Shown one piece after another: positions 18,968 through 29,700 of a DNA stretch of 64,000 nt; the stretch's first letter is position 1; each line of letters begins with the position of its first letter. The DNA lies in contig JAQZBP010000004.1 in assembly GCA_029237815.1 (NCBI GenBank), forward strand, positions 93,490 through 157,489, written 5' to 3'. The notes beneath the pieces were generated by a model, which saw only the letters and a list, made by a program, of their open reading frames with translations, had not been told where the DNA came from and did not search any database. Source of the stretch: Moraxellaceae bacterium. Its GTDB lineage: Bacteria; Pseudomonadota; Gammaproteobacteria; Pseudomonadales; Moraxellaceae. Position numbers and translations under genes: made by a program.

Positions 18968-21820
18968 ATGACTGAACAGAACGCTGTGGACTACAAGCCG
19001 ACGCTGAACCTGCCGGAAACCGGCTTCGCCATGAAGGCCAGCCTCGCCACGCGCGAGCCCGCCATGGTGGCCGCCTGGCAGGAAAAGAAGTTGTACGAGA
19101 AAATCCGCGAGGCCCGCCGCGGCGCCCCCAAATACATCCTGCACGATGGCCCGCCCTACGCCAACGGCGACATCCACATCGGCCATGCCGTCAACAAGAT
19201 CCTCAAGGACATAATCGTCAAGTCGAAGACGCTGTCCGGCTTTGACGCGCCCTATGTGCCCGGCTGGGATTGCCATGGCCTGCCCATCGAGCTCAATGTC
19301 GAGAAAAAATTCGGCAAGCCGGGTGACAAGGTTTCCGCCAAGGAATTCCGCCAGCACTGCCGCGAATACGCGCAGTCGCAGGTGGAAAAACAGCGCAGCG
19401 ACTTCATGCGCCTGGGCGTGCTCGGCGACTGGTTCAATCCCTACCTGACCATGAACTTCAGGCAGGAGGCCGACATCATCCGCGTGCTGGGCCGGATCGC
19501 GCAGAACGGCCACCTGCACAAGGGACTGAAGCCCGTGCACTGGTGCATGGATTGCGGCTCCGCGCTGGCCGAAGCAGAGGTCGAATACGACGACAAGCAG
19601 TCGCATGCCGTGGACGTGGGTTTCCCGGTCAAGGACCTGGCGGATCTTGCGAAGCGCGCGGGCCTGGCCACTCTCGACCTGCCGGTCGACGTGGTGATCT
19701 GGACCACGACGCCTTGGACACTGCCTGCCAACCAGGCGGTGAGCCTGCACCCGGAATTCGACTACGCCATCGTCGCGGCCACCATCGCCGGCGAGCGCCG
19801 CGCCTTCATCGTTGCCACCGCCCTCGTGGAAGGCGCGCTGGCGCGCTACGAAGCGACCGACGCCGAGACGCTGGCTACCGTCACCGGCGCCACCCTTGAG
19901 CACCTGACGCTGCTGCATCCCTTCTTCGAGCGCGAAGTGCCCGTCATCGTCGGCGAGCATGTCACTGCCGACTCCGGCACCGGCGCCGTGCACACTGCGC
20001 CCGGCCACGGCCAGGACGACTTCGTCATCGGCCGCAAATACGGCCTCACTGTTGATAATCCGGTGGACAACGCCGGCGTGTTCCTGCCCAGCACACCGCT
20101 GTTCGCCGGCATGCACGTGAACAAGGCGAACGAGCCCATCATCGAGACACTGAAGGCGAAGTCGCGCGCCAACCGCTCGCTGCTGCTGGCGCACAAGAAG
20201 ATCCAGCACAGCTATCCGCATTGCTGGCGCCACAAGACGCCCATCATCTTCCGTGCCACGCCGCAGTGGTTCATCAGCATGGAACAGGCCGGCCTGCGCG
20301 ACAGCGCCATGGCCGCCATTCCCGGCGTGCAGTGGGTGCCGGACTGGGGCCAGGCGCGCATCGAGGGCATGATCGCCGGTCGCCCGGACTGGTGCATCTC
20401 GCGCCAGCGCACCTGGGGCGTGCCCATCACCCTGTTCGTGCACAAGGAGAGCGGCGAGCTGCATCCGCAAACCGCCGAGCTCATCGAACAGGTTGCCCTC
20501 AAGGTGGAACAGGCCGGTATCGACGCCTGGTTCGACCTGGCGCCGACGGAACTGCTGGGCGATGACGCCAAAAATTATGACAAGGTCACCGATACCCTGG
20601 ACGTCTGGTTCGACTCCGGCGTGACCCACACCTGCGTGCTCAAGCGTTTCGACGGCCTGCAGTACCCGGCCGATCTCTACCTGGAAGGCTCCGACCAGCA
20701 CCGCGGCTGGTTCCAGTCCTCGCTGCTGACCGCGCTGGCCGCCAATGGCCAGGCACCGTTCAGGACGGTGCTGACCCACGGGTTCACCGTGGACGGGCAG
20801 GGCAAGAAGATGTCCAAGTCGGTGGGCAATGTGGTGGCGCCGCAAAAAGTCATGCAGACCCTGGGCGCGGACATCATCCGCCTCTGGGTGGCCGCCACCG
20901 ATTACCGTGGCGAGATGTCGGTGAGCGACGAGATCCTGACGCGCATGTCGGACTCCTACCGCCGTATCCGCAACACGCTGCGCTTTTTGCTCTCCAACCT
21001 GAACGGCTTTGATCCGGCGCAGCACCTGGTGCCGGCCGACCAGATGCTGGCGCTGGACCGCTGGGTGGTGGATCGTGCCGCGCTGCTGCAGCAGGACATC
21101 ATCGCCTCCTACGACAGCTTCCAGTTCCACCAGATCTACCACCGGCTGCACGGCTTCTGCGTGGCAGAGCTGGGCGGTTTCTATCTCGACATCATCAAGG
21201 ACCGCCAGTACACGACGCAGCCGGATTCGCTGGCGCGGCGCTCGGCGCAGACGGCCCTCTATCATATTGCCGAGGCCTTCACGCGCTGGATGGCGCCCAT
21301 CCTGAGCTTCACCGCCGACGAGATTTGGGCGGTGCTGCCGGGGCAGCGATCCGAATCCGTGCAGCTCGAGACCTGGTACACGGGCCTGGCGGAGCTGCCG
21401 CAGAACGCCGGCGAGCCCACCCTGACCCGCGCCTACTGGGACGAGGTCATGGCGGTGAAGTCGGCGGTGAACAAGGAAATCGAGGAGGCGCGCAACCGCA
21501 AGGAAGTCGGCTCCGGCCTGTCCGCGGAGATCGACCTCTATGTGTCCCCGGCGCAGCAGCAGGCGCTGGCCGCCATGGGCGATGAGCTGCGTTTCGTGCT
21601 CATCACCTCGGCGGTGCGCCTGCAGCCCTATGCGGAGCAGGGCGTGGCCACGGAAGTGGAGGGGCTGCGCGTGGAGGTGACGGCCTCGGCGCACGCCAAG
21701 TGCGCGCGCTGCTGGCATTACCGCGCCGATGTCGGTGCGGATGCGGCGCACGCCGACATCTGCGCGCGTTGCGTGGACAACCTGCCGGGTGGCGCTGGCG
21801 AAACGCGCAAGTTTGCGTGA
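18968..21820 (+). CDS. ileS: Isoleucyl-tRNA synthetase
   Basis: Charges tRNA-Ile and edits misactivated valine. The 950 residues have the class I motifs [15 protein letters not shown] (HIGH) and [10 protein letters not shown] (KMSKS), the editing domain between them ([32 protein letters not shown]), and a C-terminal zinc site [10 protein letters not shown] ... CARCVDN. Length agrees with E. coli (938). The zinc-binding tail marks the common bacterial form rather than the mupirocin-resistant eukaryote-like form. ATG at 18968. Confidence 0.98.
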   Translation: MTEQNAVDYKPTLNLPETGFAMKASLATREPAMVAAWQEKKLYEKIREARRGAPKYILHDGPPYANGDIHIGHAVNKILKDIIVKSKTLSGFDAPYVPGWDCHGLPIELNVEKKFGKPGDKVSAKEFRQHCREYAQSQVEKQRSDFMRLGVLGDWFNPYLTMNFRQEADIIRVLGRIAQNGHLHKGLKPVHWCMDCGSALAEAEVEYDDKQSHAVDVGFPVKDLADLAKRAGLATLDLPVDVVIWTTTPWTLPANQAVSLHPEFDYAIVAATIAGERRAFIVATALVEGALARYEATDAETLATVTGATLEHLTLLHPFFEREVPVIVGEHVTADSGTGAVHTAPGHGQDDFVIGRKYGLTVDNPVDNAGVFLPSTPLFAGMHVNKANEPIIETLKAKSRANRSLLLAHKKIQHSYPHCWRHKTPIIFRATPQWFISMEQAGLRDSAMAAIPGVQWVPDWGQARIEGMIAGRPDWCISRQRTWGVPITLFVHKESGELHPQTAELIEQVALKVEQAGIDAWFDLAPTELLGDDAKNYDKVTDTLDVWFDSGVTHTCVLKRFDGLQYPADLYLEGSDQHRGWFQSSLLTALAANGQAPFRTVLTHGFTVDGQGKKMSKSVGNVVAPQKVMQTLGADIIRLWVAATDYRGEMSVSDEILTRMSDSYRRIRNTLRFLLSNLNGFDPAQHLVPADQMLALDRWVVDRAALLQQDIIASYDSFQFHQIYHRLHGFCVAELGGFYLDIIKDRQYTTQPDSLARRSAQTALYHIAEAFTRWMAPILSFTADEIWAVLPGQRSESVQLETWYTGLAELPQNAGEPTLTRAYWDEVMAVKSAVNKEIEEARNRKEVGSGLSAEIDLYVSPAQQQALAAMGDELRFVLITSAVRLQPYAEQGVATEVEGLRVEVTASAHAKCARCWHYRADVGADAAHADICARCVDNLPGGAGETRKFA

Positions 21821-21863
21821 CGGCCCTGCCGCGAAGGCGTCCGTGCATATCGAGAGAAATGAA

Positions 21864-22364
21864 GTGAACGCGCAAACCCGCAAGAATCTGAACTGGCTGT
21901 GGCTGGCGCTGGCAGTGCTGGTACTGGACTACCTGACCAAGGCCTGGTTCAGCGCCAACATGCAGCTCGGCGAGTCCATCGACCTGCTGCCTTTCTTCAG
22001 CTGGACGCTGGCGCACAACTACGGTGCCGCCTTCAGCTTCCTGCACGACGCAGGTGGCTGGCAGCGCTGGTTCTTCGGCGCCATCGCCATCGTGGTGAGT
22101 GTCGGCCTGACCTGGTGGCTGGTGCGGCTAAAGGACAACGAGCGTTTCCTCGCCTGCGCGCTGGCGCTCGTGCTGGGGGGGGCCATCGGTAATCTCTACG
22201 ACCGCATGGTGCTGGGCTATGTGGTCGATTTCATCCACGTGCACTACGGCACCTGGCATTTCCCCGCCTTCAATATTGCCGACTGCGGCATCTCGGTGGG
22301 GGCGTTCATGCTGGTGATCGATTCCCTCTTCTTTGAAAAGAAACGGCAGGCCGTCCATGTCTGA
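21864..22364 (+). CDS. lspA: Lipoprotein signal peptidase (signal peptidase II)
   Basis: An inner-membrane aspartyl protease that removes signal peptides from prolipoproteins. The 166 residues have four membrane helices and both catalytic-aspartate motifs, GNLYDRMVLGYVVDFI and FNIADCGISVG, plus LDYLTKAW near the N-terminus. I chose GTG at 21864 (family length 164 in E. coli). GTG at 21843, with GAAGG five bases before it, is a real alternative adding seven residues. The end overlaps fkpB by eight bases. Confidence 0.93.
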   Translation: MNAQTRKNLNWLWLALAVLVLDYLTKAWFSANMQLGESIDLLPFFSWTLAHNYGAAFSFLHDAGGWQRWFFGAIAIVVSVGLTWWLVRLKDNERFLACALALVLGGAIGNLYDRMVLGYVVDFIHVHYGTWHFPAFNIADCGISVGAFMLVIDSLFFEKKRQAVHV

Positions 22365-22821
22365 ACGCATTGGCCCGGGCAAGAAGGTCACGCTGCATTT
22401 TTCCGTTGCCCTTGCTGACGGAGAAGTCGTCGACAGCACGCGCCCGAAGGAGGTGCCGGCGGTGTTCACCGTGGGCGATGGCAGCCTTCTCCCCGGCTTC
22501 GAGAAGGCGCTCTTCGGCCTGAAGGAGGGCGACCGCCGTTCCGTTTTCATAGACGCTAAACATGGCTTTGGCGACTGGAACGCCGACAACCAGCAGGTGT
22601 TCACCAAGGTCCAGTTCAGCGGCATGCAGCTCGAGCCCGGCCTGGTGATCTCCTTTGCCGACAAGTCGGGCGAGCTGCCCGGCGTGGTGAAGGAGGTGGG
22701 CGAGGAGACGGTCACCGTCGACTTCAATCACCCGTTGGCCGGTCGCGACCTTGTCTTCGAAGTCGACATCATCCGCGTCATGGATGCCGACGCCGCTCCG
22801 GTGACCCTGGGGCCGAAGTAA
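22357..22821 (+). CDS. fkpB: FKBP-type peptidyl-prolyl isomerase FkpB (SlpA)
   Basis: A 154-residue cytoplasmic FKBP-type prolyl isomerase of the SlyD/SlpA class: [23 protein letters not shown], then the flap-inserted domain ([20 protein letters not shown]), then [20 protein letters not shown]. The metal-binding His/Cys tail of SlyD is absent, supporting FkpB. ATG at 22357 lies inside the end of lspA. The lspA-fkpB-ispH order is conserved. Confidence 0.93.
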   Translation: MSERIGPGKKVTLHFSVALADGEVVDSTRPKEVPAVFTVGDGSLLPGFEKALFGLKEGDRRSVFIDAKHGFGDWNADNQQVFTKVQFSGMQLEPGLVISFADKSGELPGVVKEVGEETVTVDFNHPLAGRDLVFEVDIIRVMDADAAPVTLGPK

Positions 22822-22891
22822 ACCCTTACTGTGCCCGTGGTTGATGCGGGTCGGGTGCAGGGGCAGCATGGCCCCTCCGGGAGAAATCAGA

Positions 22892-23842
22892 ATGCAGATC
22901 AAGCTCGCCAATCCCCGCGGTTTCTGTGCCGGTGTCGACCGCGCCATCGAGATCGTCAACCGTGCCCTCGAGGTCTTCGGTCCGCCGATCTATGTGCGCC
23001 ACGAGGTCGTGCACAACAAGTTCGTGGTGGACGACCTGCGCAACCGCGGCGCTGTCTTCGTCGAGGAGCTGCACCAGGTGCCGGATGATGGCGTGGTGAT
23101 CTTCTCCGCCCACGGCGTTTCCAAGGCCGTGCAGGAGGAGGCGGGCCGTCGTGGCCTGCGCGTCTTCGACGCTACCTGCCCGTTGGTCACCAAGGTGCAC
23201 ATGGAGGTGAGCCGCTACGCCCGCACCGGCACCGAGGCCATCCTGATCGGCCACGAAGGTCATCCGGAGGTCGAGGGCACCATGGGCCAGTACGACCGCC
23301 GCCAGGGCGGCGACATCTACCTCGTGGAAGACGAGGCCGATGTGGCGACCCTGCAGGTGCGCAACCCGGAGCAGCTCGCCTTCGTGACCCAGACCACCCT
23401 GTCCGTGGACGATACCGCCAAGGTAATAGATGCCTTGCGGGCAAGGTTCCCGGCCATCCATGGCCCGCGCAAGGACGACATCTGCTACGCGACCCAGAAC
23501 CGCCAGGATGCCGTGAAACAGCTGGCCAGTTCTGCACAGGTGGTGCTGGTCGTCGGCTCCCCCAACTCCTCCAATTCCAACCGCCTGCGCGAACTGGCCG
23601 AGCGCATGGGGGCCCGCGCCTACCTGATCGACAATGCCGATCAGGTCGAAAGGGCCTGGCTGGAGGGGGTACAGGTGGTAGGGCTGACGGCAGGGGCGTC
23701 CGCGCCCGAGGTCCTGATCCAGGGCGTCATCGACCGCTTGCGCGAGTGGGGCGGAGAATTGCCCCAGGAACTTGAAGGGCGCGCCGAGAGCATCGTTTTC
23801 TCGATGCCGAAGGAATTGCGCATTCCGACGCGCCCTGTCTGA
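22892..23842 (+). CDS. ispH: 4-hydroxy-3-methylbut-2-enyl diphosphate reductase IspH
   Basis: The last step of the MEP pathway, reducing HMBPP to IPP and DMAPP with a [4Fe-4S] cluster. The 316 residues keep the three cluster cysteines in [13 protein letters not shown] (Cys12), [12 protein letters not shown] and [11 protein letters not shown], plus [14 protein letters not shown] for substrate binding. ATG at 22892 follows GGGAGA; upstream in-frame codons are not supported by the family. It ends the lspA operon, with the pilin cluster after it as in Pseudomonas. Confidence 0.97.
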   Translation: MQIKLANPRGFCAGVDRAIEIVNRALEVFGPPIYVRHEVVHNKFVVDDLRNRGAVFVEELHQVPDDGVVIFSAHGVSKAVQEEAGRRGLRVFDATCPLVTKVHMEVSRYARTGTEAILIGHEGHPEVEGTMGQYDRRQGGDIYLVEDEADVATLQVRNPEQLAFVTQTTLSVDDTAKVIDALRARFPAIHGPRKDDICYATQNRQDAVKQLASSAQVVLVVGSPNSSNSNRLRELAERMGARAYLIDNADQVERAWLEGVQVVGLTAGASAPEVLIQGVIDRLREWGGELPQELEGRAESIVFSMPKELRIPTRPV

Positions 23843-23938
23843 CAAAATGCCCATTTTTGGGCCCCGCCGGGCTTTGCCGGGCACTCATCGCCACCCATTG
23901 CCGCTCGTCCTCCGGCGTCGCTAAGTCACTGAAATCTG

Positions 23939-23967
23939 AACGGGTTCACATGTCGTGAACACCCGTT
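23939..23967 (+). terminator. Possible terminator or operator hairpin after ispH
   Basis: AACGGG-TTCAC and GTGAA-CA-CCCGTT form a stem with one bulge around ATGTC, followed by TTTCC. The weak T-run makes it a modest terminator. Because it lies about 115 bases before fimT it could instead be an operator. Confidence 0.4.
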
Positions 23968-24082
23968 TCCGTCCAGGGGCTGCAATGCGCCGGCCGTCCT
24001 GTTGGCGGTTGTGATGGACAGGGCCCCTCACTATGGTTCACACATCCGAGAAGGGTATCGGTTTGTCACTTTTGGACAGGAT

Positions 24083-24574
24083 ATGTCACTAAGTAAAGCC
24101 AAGGGCTTCACCATCTTCGAGCTGATGATCACGGTCACCATTGCGGCCGTGCTCGCTGCCGTCGCCATCCCGAATTTCCAGGACATGATGGCGCGCAACC
24201 GGGTCAGTTCGTCGACCGAAGAGCTGATGAATTCGATCGCCACCGCCCGCAACACGGCGGTTCAGCGCCGCCGCACGGTGGTGCTGCGGCCTGACACGAC
24301 GGGCTGGACCATCCGCCTGGACACGAGCGCGGGCCCGATCGTGATGCGTCAGAGCTTCGATGCGCGCATGGGCATCGCTATCGACGTCACGGCCAAGGAA
24401 CTCAGCTTCCGGCCGTCCGGCATCGTGCAGCGTAGCGCGACGGCCGGCCTGAACGGCACCATCACGGTGTGTGACGCGACGTCCCGCCGTGAAGTTGGCA
24501 AGGACATCGTGATCAATCCGATCGGCAGAATCATTACCCGCAACCATGCAAACGTGAGCGTCTGCAATCCATGA
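24083..24574 (+). CDS. fimT: Type IV minor pilin FimT/FimU (GspH family)
   Basis: A minor pilin that primes or decorates the type IV pilus. The class III signal peptide is MSLSKAKG|FTIFELM with Glu5 of the mature protein present, followed by a hydrophobic helix (ITVTIAAVLAAVAIPNF) and a GspH-type globular domain. The C-terminal ending HANVSVCNP is usual for FimT/FimU. ATG at 24083 gives the short leader expected for prepilin peptidase; longer in-frame starts do not. 163 residues. The stop overlaps the pilV start (ATGA). Confidence 0.85.
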   Translation: MSLSKAKGFTIFELMITVTIAAVLAAVAIPNFQDMMARNRVSSSTEELMNSIATARNTAVQRRRTVVLRPDTTGWTIRLDTSAGPIVMRQSFDARMGIAIDVTAKELSFRPSGIVQRSATAGLNGTITVCDATSRREVGKDIVINPIGRIITRNHANVSVCNP

Positions 24575-25137
24575 ACAGGCAATCAGTCATCTCAGGAAGA
24601 GTCAGAACCGGAAGCCAGGCAGGCTTCGGCCTCATCGAAGTCCTCGCGGCCGTGCTGGTGCTGGCGGTCGGCGTAGTCGGCTTCGGGGCCTTGCAGCTGC
24701 GTGCCGTGCAGACCTCAGGCGACTCCTATTACCGCACCCAGGCCATGTCGATCGCCCAGGACCTGGCCGAGCGCGCCCGCTCCAACAGCAGCCAGATGGC
24801 CGGCTATCTGACGGCCACCAACTGGCCGACGACGGCGGTAGGAACGCCGCCGACCGCCTGTATGACCGGCAACTGCCTGCCTGACGCCATGATGAACTTT
24901 GATACCCAGAGTGTGCGCTACAGCGCACAGACACTGCTGCCGCAAGGCCTTGTCCGCATGGAAACCTGCCAGGACCCCACGCCGGGCGGCACGCCGCTCA
25001 GCTGTATTTATGTCGCCTGGGACGGCCTCCTGCCCACCGCCGGCGCTTCCGGACAGTGCGTGGATGCCAACGGCCTCTACAAGGCGCCGCCCGCCAATCG
25101 CGCTTCGTTGCCCTGCGTGATGCTGGAGGTGCAGTGA
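24571..25137 (+). CDS. pilV: Type IV minor pilin PilV
   Basis: A 188-residue prepilin-like protein. The leader is 18 residues and cleavage is expected at SQAG|FGLIEVLAAVLVL, with Glu5 present. The following GALQLRAVQTSGDSYYRTQAMSIAQDLAERAR is the typical PilV/PilI segment. Four cysteines in the second half may form disulfides. It overlaps fimT by four bases and pilW by one, forming a tightly coupled operon. Confidence 0.9.
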   Translation: MNRQSVISGRVRTGSQAGFGLIEVLAAVLVLAVGVVGFGALQLRAVQTSGDSYYRTQAMSIAQDLAERARSNSSQMAGYLTATNWPTTAVGTPPTACMTGNCLPDAMMNFDTQSVRYSAQTLLPQGLVRMETCQDPTPGGTPLSCIYVAWDGLLPTAGASGQCVDANGLYKAPPANRASLPCVMLEVQ

Positions 25138-26036
25138 TGAAGCGCATTCGCGGTTTCTCCATGCTCGAACTGATGGTGGCGATGGCTCTTGGCCTGCTGA
25201 TTTCCGCCGCGGCCATTCAGCTGTTCATCGCCAACCAGGTATCGATGAATTTCCAGCGCGGCATGAATGACGTGCAGGCCAACGGCCGCTTTGCCATCGA
25301 CCAGATGGTGCGCGACATTCGCCTGTCGGGCCTCGGTCCACCCACCAGCAGCTCCGCCCCGACACCCGCTGCCGTGCTTGGCCTGCCGTTCTTTTCCACC
25401 GAGATCGCCAACCTCGCGACACTCAACGCCGGCAGCACGGCCATGAACCGCAATGGCATTTCGACCACGGCGACGGTAACCGGCCTGCTGCAGGCCAGTG
25501 ACCAGCTCGTGACGCAGCGAATTGCGCTGACCTCGACCGAAGTGGATTGCGAGGGCAATTCCGTGGCCGCGGGCCGTTATATCGTCGCGCGCTATTTCAT
25601 CCGGCTCGACGGCGGTGTGCCGTCGCTAGCCTGCGACGGCGGCAATCACAATGGCACCAGCCTCGATACCACCGCCGGTCGCCAGTATGGCGATGCCGGC
25701 GTGGTGCTCATGAGCGGCGTGGACAGCTTCCAGGTTCTCTACGGCGTGGACGACCGCATTATCGACGGCAATGCCAACAGCCTCGCGCGCGTGGCCCGCT
25801 ATATCGATGCCGGCACCTATGCCGGCCTTGCCGCACCACGCCCCACCGTGCTCACGGTGCGCATCGGTCTCTACATGCACTCGCAGGAACGCGCCGGCAG
25901 CGCCACGCCGCCCGAGGTCGATGTGCAGGTGCTCGACGGCACCATCGCCGCGGCCAATGTCCCGAATGACGGCTTCCTCCGTCGCCTGTTCATCACCACG
26001 GTTGGCCTGCGTAACGTCAGCCTGAGCGGAGTGTGA
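25137..26036 (+). CDS. pilW: Type IV minor pilin PilW
   Basis: A 299-residue prepilin-like protein with leader MKRIRG|FSMLELMVAMALGLLIS, followed by QVSMNFQRGMNDVQANGRFAIDQMVRDIRLSG, the PilW signature. The C-terminal part (GVDSFQVLYGVD; RRLFITTVGLRN) also fits. ATG at 25137 shares its A with the pilV stop. Confidence 0.9.
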   Translation: MKRIRGFSMLELMVAMALGLLISAAAIQLFIANQVSMNFQRGMNDVQANGRFAIDQMVRDIRLSGLGPPTSSSAPTPAAVLGLPFFSTEIANLATLNAGSTAMNRNGISTTATVTGLLQASDQLVTQRIALTSTEVDCEGNSVAAGRYIVARYFIRLDGGVPSLACDGGNHNGTSLDTTAGRQYGDAGVVLMSGVDSFQVLYGVDDRIIDGNANSLARVARYIDAGTYAGLAAPRPTVLTVRIGLYMHSQERAGSATPPEVDVQVLDGTIAAANVPNDGFLRRLFITTVGLRNVSLSGV

Positions 26037-26042
26037 TCAGCC

Positions 26043-26735
26043 ATGACACACGAAATGTCCTTTTCCCGTAGCCAGCGTGGCGTCGCCCTCATCGTGACGC
26101 TGTTCATCCTGCTGGTCGTGACCTTCATGGGCCTGGTGGCCATGCGCACCGGCCTCATGCAGGTCGCCATGGCGACCAATTCCCAGGTCAGCGTGGTGCT
26201 GTTCCAGAACGCGGATGCCGGCACCGGCACCGTCGAGAACGTCATCAACAGTTCGAGCATGGCCTATGCGAACGGCCCGACCGGCCCGATCACGCTGATC
26301 AAGGACAATCCGGGCGCCGAAGTCGTGGGTTGCCTCACCAAGGACGGCCTGGTGCTGGCGACCTCGGTCGCCGCGGCCGACAAGAAGAAGTGCGACCTCG
26401 ACAACAACGCCCAGTACGTCAGCGGCCGTAACGTGGTCGCGGTGCAGGTGGCGGTGCGCACGCCGGTGGACGCCTCCGGCAAGTCGCAGAGCGTGATCAA
26501 TTACGGCACGGACGAAAGCGTGCTGCCGGGTGGCGGCGGCGCACTGGTGGCGGTGTATTCCACTTCCGTGATGCCGGCGTTCGGCAGCGCCACCACCAGC
26601 GTGATCGAGGGCTGCCTGAACCTTCCGCACGAAGGCACGGCCGGCAATACGGTGACGGATTGCCTGACGACCAACAACGCATCCTTCCAGACCGTGGTAC
26701 AGGAATTCGTCTACGGCTACGGCGGATACAAGTAA
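26043..26735 (+). CDS. pilX: Type IV pilus assembly protein PilX
   Basis: A 230-residue PilX. The leader ends SRSQRG|VALIVTLFILLVVTFMG; as in other PilX/GspK-type proteins the mature residue 5 is not Glu, which suits a tip position in the minor-pilin complex. The start may be ATG 26043 or ATG 26055. It lies between pilW and pilY1, the standard order. Confidence 0.85.
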   Translation: MTHEMSFSRSQRGVALIVTLFILLVVTFMGLVAMRTGLMQVAMATNSQVSVVLFQNADAGTGTVENVINSSSMAYANGPTGPITLIKDNPGAEVVGCLTKDGLVLATSVAAADKKKCDLDNNAQYVSGRNVVAVQVAVRTPVDASGKSQSVINYGTDESVLPGGGGALVAVYSTSVMPAFGSATTSVIEGCLNLPHEGTAGNTVTDCLTTNNASFQTVVQEFVYGYGGYK

Positions 26736-26759
26736 GCAAAACACCCACGAGGTGATGTC

Positions 26760-29700
26760 ATGAACGCTGCAGATAAAAGAAAAATGAAAAGTCGCCTGCT
26801 GTCGGCCCTTGGCGCATTCCTCCTGGGGTCCTGGACGCTGGCGCCCGCCTATGCGAGCGACACCGAGGTGTACGCCCGCCTCGTCGAGATCGACAGCGCC
26901 GACGCAGCACCGACGCTCATGATGATGCTGGACTCGTCGCTGTTCATGAACCACTGCATGGCGAGCACGGCGTCAACTCCGAGCGGCAGTGACTGCACCG
27001 CCGACGTCGACGACATGCGCATCAACCACCTCCGTCGCGCCATGCGCAAGGCCCTGTTCGGTAACCCGAACCCGCTCGACGGCGAGATCGTCAAGCCGGC
27101 CCCGGGCTTCCTGCGCCTCGGTTATTCCCGCTTCCTGAACTCCGGTTCGGGCGGCGGCTGGGTGCGCTATCCGGCACTGGCGCTGGATGACCTGGCTCCT
27201 TCGGCGGCAGGCGCCGGCTTCCCGACCACGACCTGGACGGCCCGTGTCACCAGTTCCGACAGCGACGCGGTCTGCACTCCTCCGGTGATCATCGGCGGCC
27301 CCTGTGTCATCAACTCGACCGGGGTCGATTTCAGGATCGAGAGAGGAGGCAACCCCGTCGGGCTGCGCTTTACCAACCTCAATATCCCCAAGGGCGCTAC
27401 CATCGCCTCGGCCACGCTGACCATGACGGTCAAATCCAGCTCGAGCAGCGCGCCGACCTATTACGTCGACGCCGAGATGACGGGCGAATCCGACCCCTTC
27501 ACCCTGCTGACCCCGTTGTCCAGCCGCAGCTATGTCGACAGCGCCGTGGGCAAGACGACCTACGGGGCAGTTGACGTGAAGGCGCAGATCCAGTCCATCG
27601 TGGACCAGGCGTCCTGGTGCGGTCGCAACACGCTGGGCTTGCGCATCCGTCCTGAAAGCGGCTCCGGCGGCGGCTCCCGCGTGATCTACGCCTACGACGG
27701 CACGCTGGGCGGCACGACCACCGACGTGGCACGCCGTCCGCGTCTCAGCATCACCTGGAGCCTCACCGATCCGACCAAGCTGTCCAACAGTTGCCAGAAG
27801 GTGGCCCTGGACTCCGTGAGTCTCGTCGACAGCGTGTGGGACGACATCGAATGGCAGGCCGGCTCCACCGCCGTGCAGCCGCGCAACAACACCCTGAAGG
27901 CCGCCGGTATCTTCGACGGCAACAAGAACCAGGTCGCGGCGCGTTTCGACAAGCTGCAGGTCGCGCGCAACGCAACCGTGGAGTATGCCCGCCTTTACTC
28001 CACGCTGAGCGCGGGCGAGGCCGACTCGGTGGAGCCCGTGATCAGCGTCAAGGCCATCAAGGAAGGCAACGTTCCGAAATTCTGTGACAACTCCGTCAAG
28101 CCGGTGGTGTGCTCGGTGCCGAGCGCGAACCGCACCACGGCGGCGTCGACCTTCACCATTCCCAACTACACCGACACCGATGGCAATCCGGTCAGCGCCG
28201 GCAAGCACTTCGTGGCCAACGTGACGTCCCAGGTGCAGGAGGTCGTGAACCAGGCGGCGTGGAACCAGGGCAACACCATGGGCTTCGTGATGGAGAACAA
28301 CGCTGCGACCAGCAGCCTGCGTGGCATCGCCGCCGCCGACAGTGGCCTCAGCAAGGCCATGGTGCTGCATGTGCGCGCCCTCAGCGCCATCACGGACCTG
28401 AACAACCTGCGCAAGACCGTGCGCCAGGACTATGTCGAAGACATCGAGAGCCTGATGATTCCGGACGGCGGCACGCCGCTGGGCGCGGGCTACCAGGAAA
28501 CGGCGCGCTACCTGCTGGGGATGGCCCCGGCGGATACCGCCACCGGTATCACCTTGCCGGGCCTCGCCGAAACCTTCACCGCGCCCGACAGCCGCACGAT
28601 GAGTGGTGGCAAGTACGTCTCGCCGGTCGACCGGACCGGTGAGACCTGCTCGGCCGCGTATATCTTTGCCTTGACCAGTGGCTATGCGCAGAGCATGTCG
28701 GGTGTCTCCCAGAAAACCGAAGAGATTCTTGCCCTCACGCCGACGGCGCCGGGGGTGACCAAGTGCGGTGACGGCTTCAGCTTCCCCGCCGGCTACACCA
28801 TGACCGGCAACGATGACGGCAACCTGGAGTGCATGGGCTCGCTGGCCAAGTACCTCTACACCAAGGACCTGCGCGACCCCAGCCTGGTTCCGGACTACAA
28901 GCCCATCATTCGTACCAATGCCGTGCTCTTCAACGGCAATACCGCCGGCCAGCAGCAGATGAAGCTGGGTGTGGAAGCGGTCGCGACGGCGGGTGGTGGC
29001 AAGGCCTATGTGGCGACCAACGAAGATGACCTGCTGGCGGCCATCCTCGAGACCCTGCGTTCCGTGATCGAGAAGACCGGTTCCATCACGGCGCCGGGCG
29101 TGGCCGTGAACCAGTTCAACCGTCTCACGCACCTCGACCAGCTCTACTACGCCGTGTTCGATCCGGACCAGGGCAATGCGCGCTGGCGCGGGAACGTGAA
29201 GCGCTACCGCCTCAAGTTCACGGATACCGAGGCGCTGATCGTGGACAAGAACGACCGTCCGGCGATCGACAGCGACACCTTCTTCTCGGACGAGGCCTGG
29301 AGCTTCTGGACGCAGAGCGACAAGGACGGCAAGAACACCACCCTGGGCGGTGTCGCCAGCCGTCTGCCGGCGCCCACGCTGCGCAATGTGTTCACCAGCT
29401 TTGACGACTACGCGGTGGTGAACGCCTCGACCTCTGACACCAGCCTCACCAAACTCACGGTCACCGGCGCCACCCTCACGGCCACCCAGGCCGATATGGT
29501 GGACAAGGCTGCGGCCGTGATGGGGCAGGGCACGCGTCCCAAGACCCAGAACGTGCTGAACTGGCTGCTGGGCTATGACCTCAACATCGTGGACCCCAGC
29601 AATGCCAACCTGGTCAAGGGCACTCTGGTGTCCACCACTGGCGTGAACGCCCGCAATGCTCTCGGCGGTGTGCTGCACTCCCAGCCGATCCTCGTCAACT

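Noticed and set aside
17987..21883. 1298-codon open frame antisense to ribF-ileS
   Set aside because: It is a mirror of ribF and ileS, caused by strong GC bias at third codon positions. No recognisable domain, ribosome site or sensible composition; it is rich in His, Arg and Gly as such shadows are.
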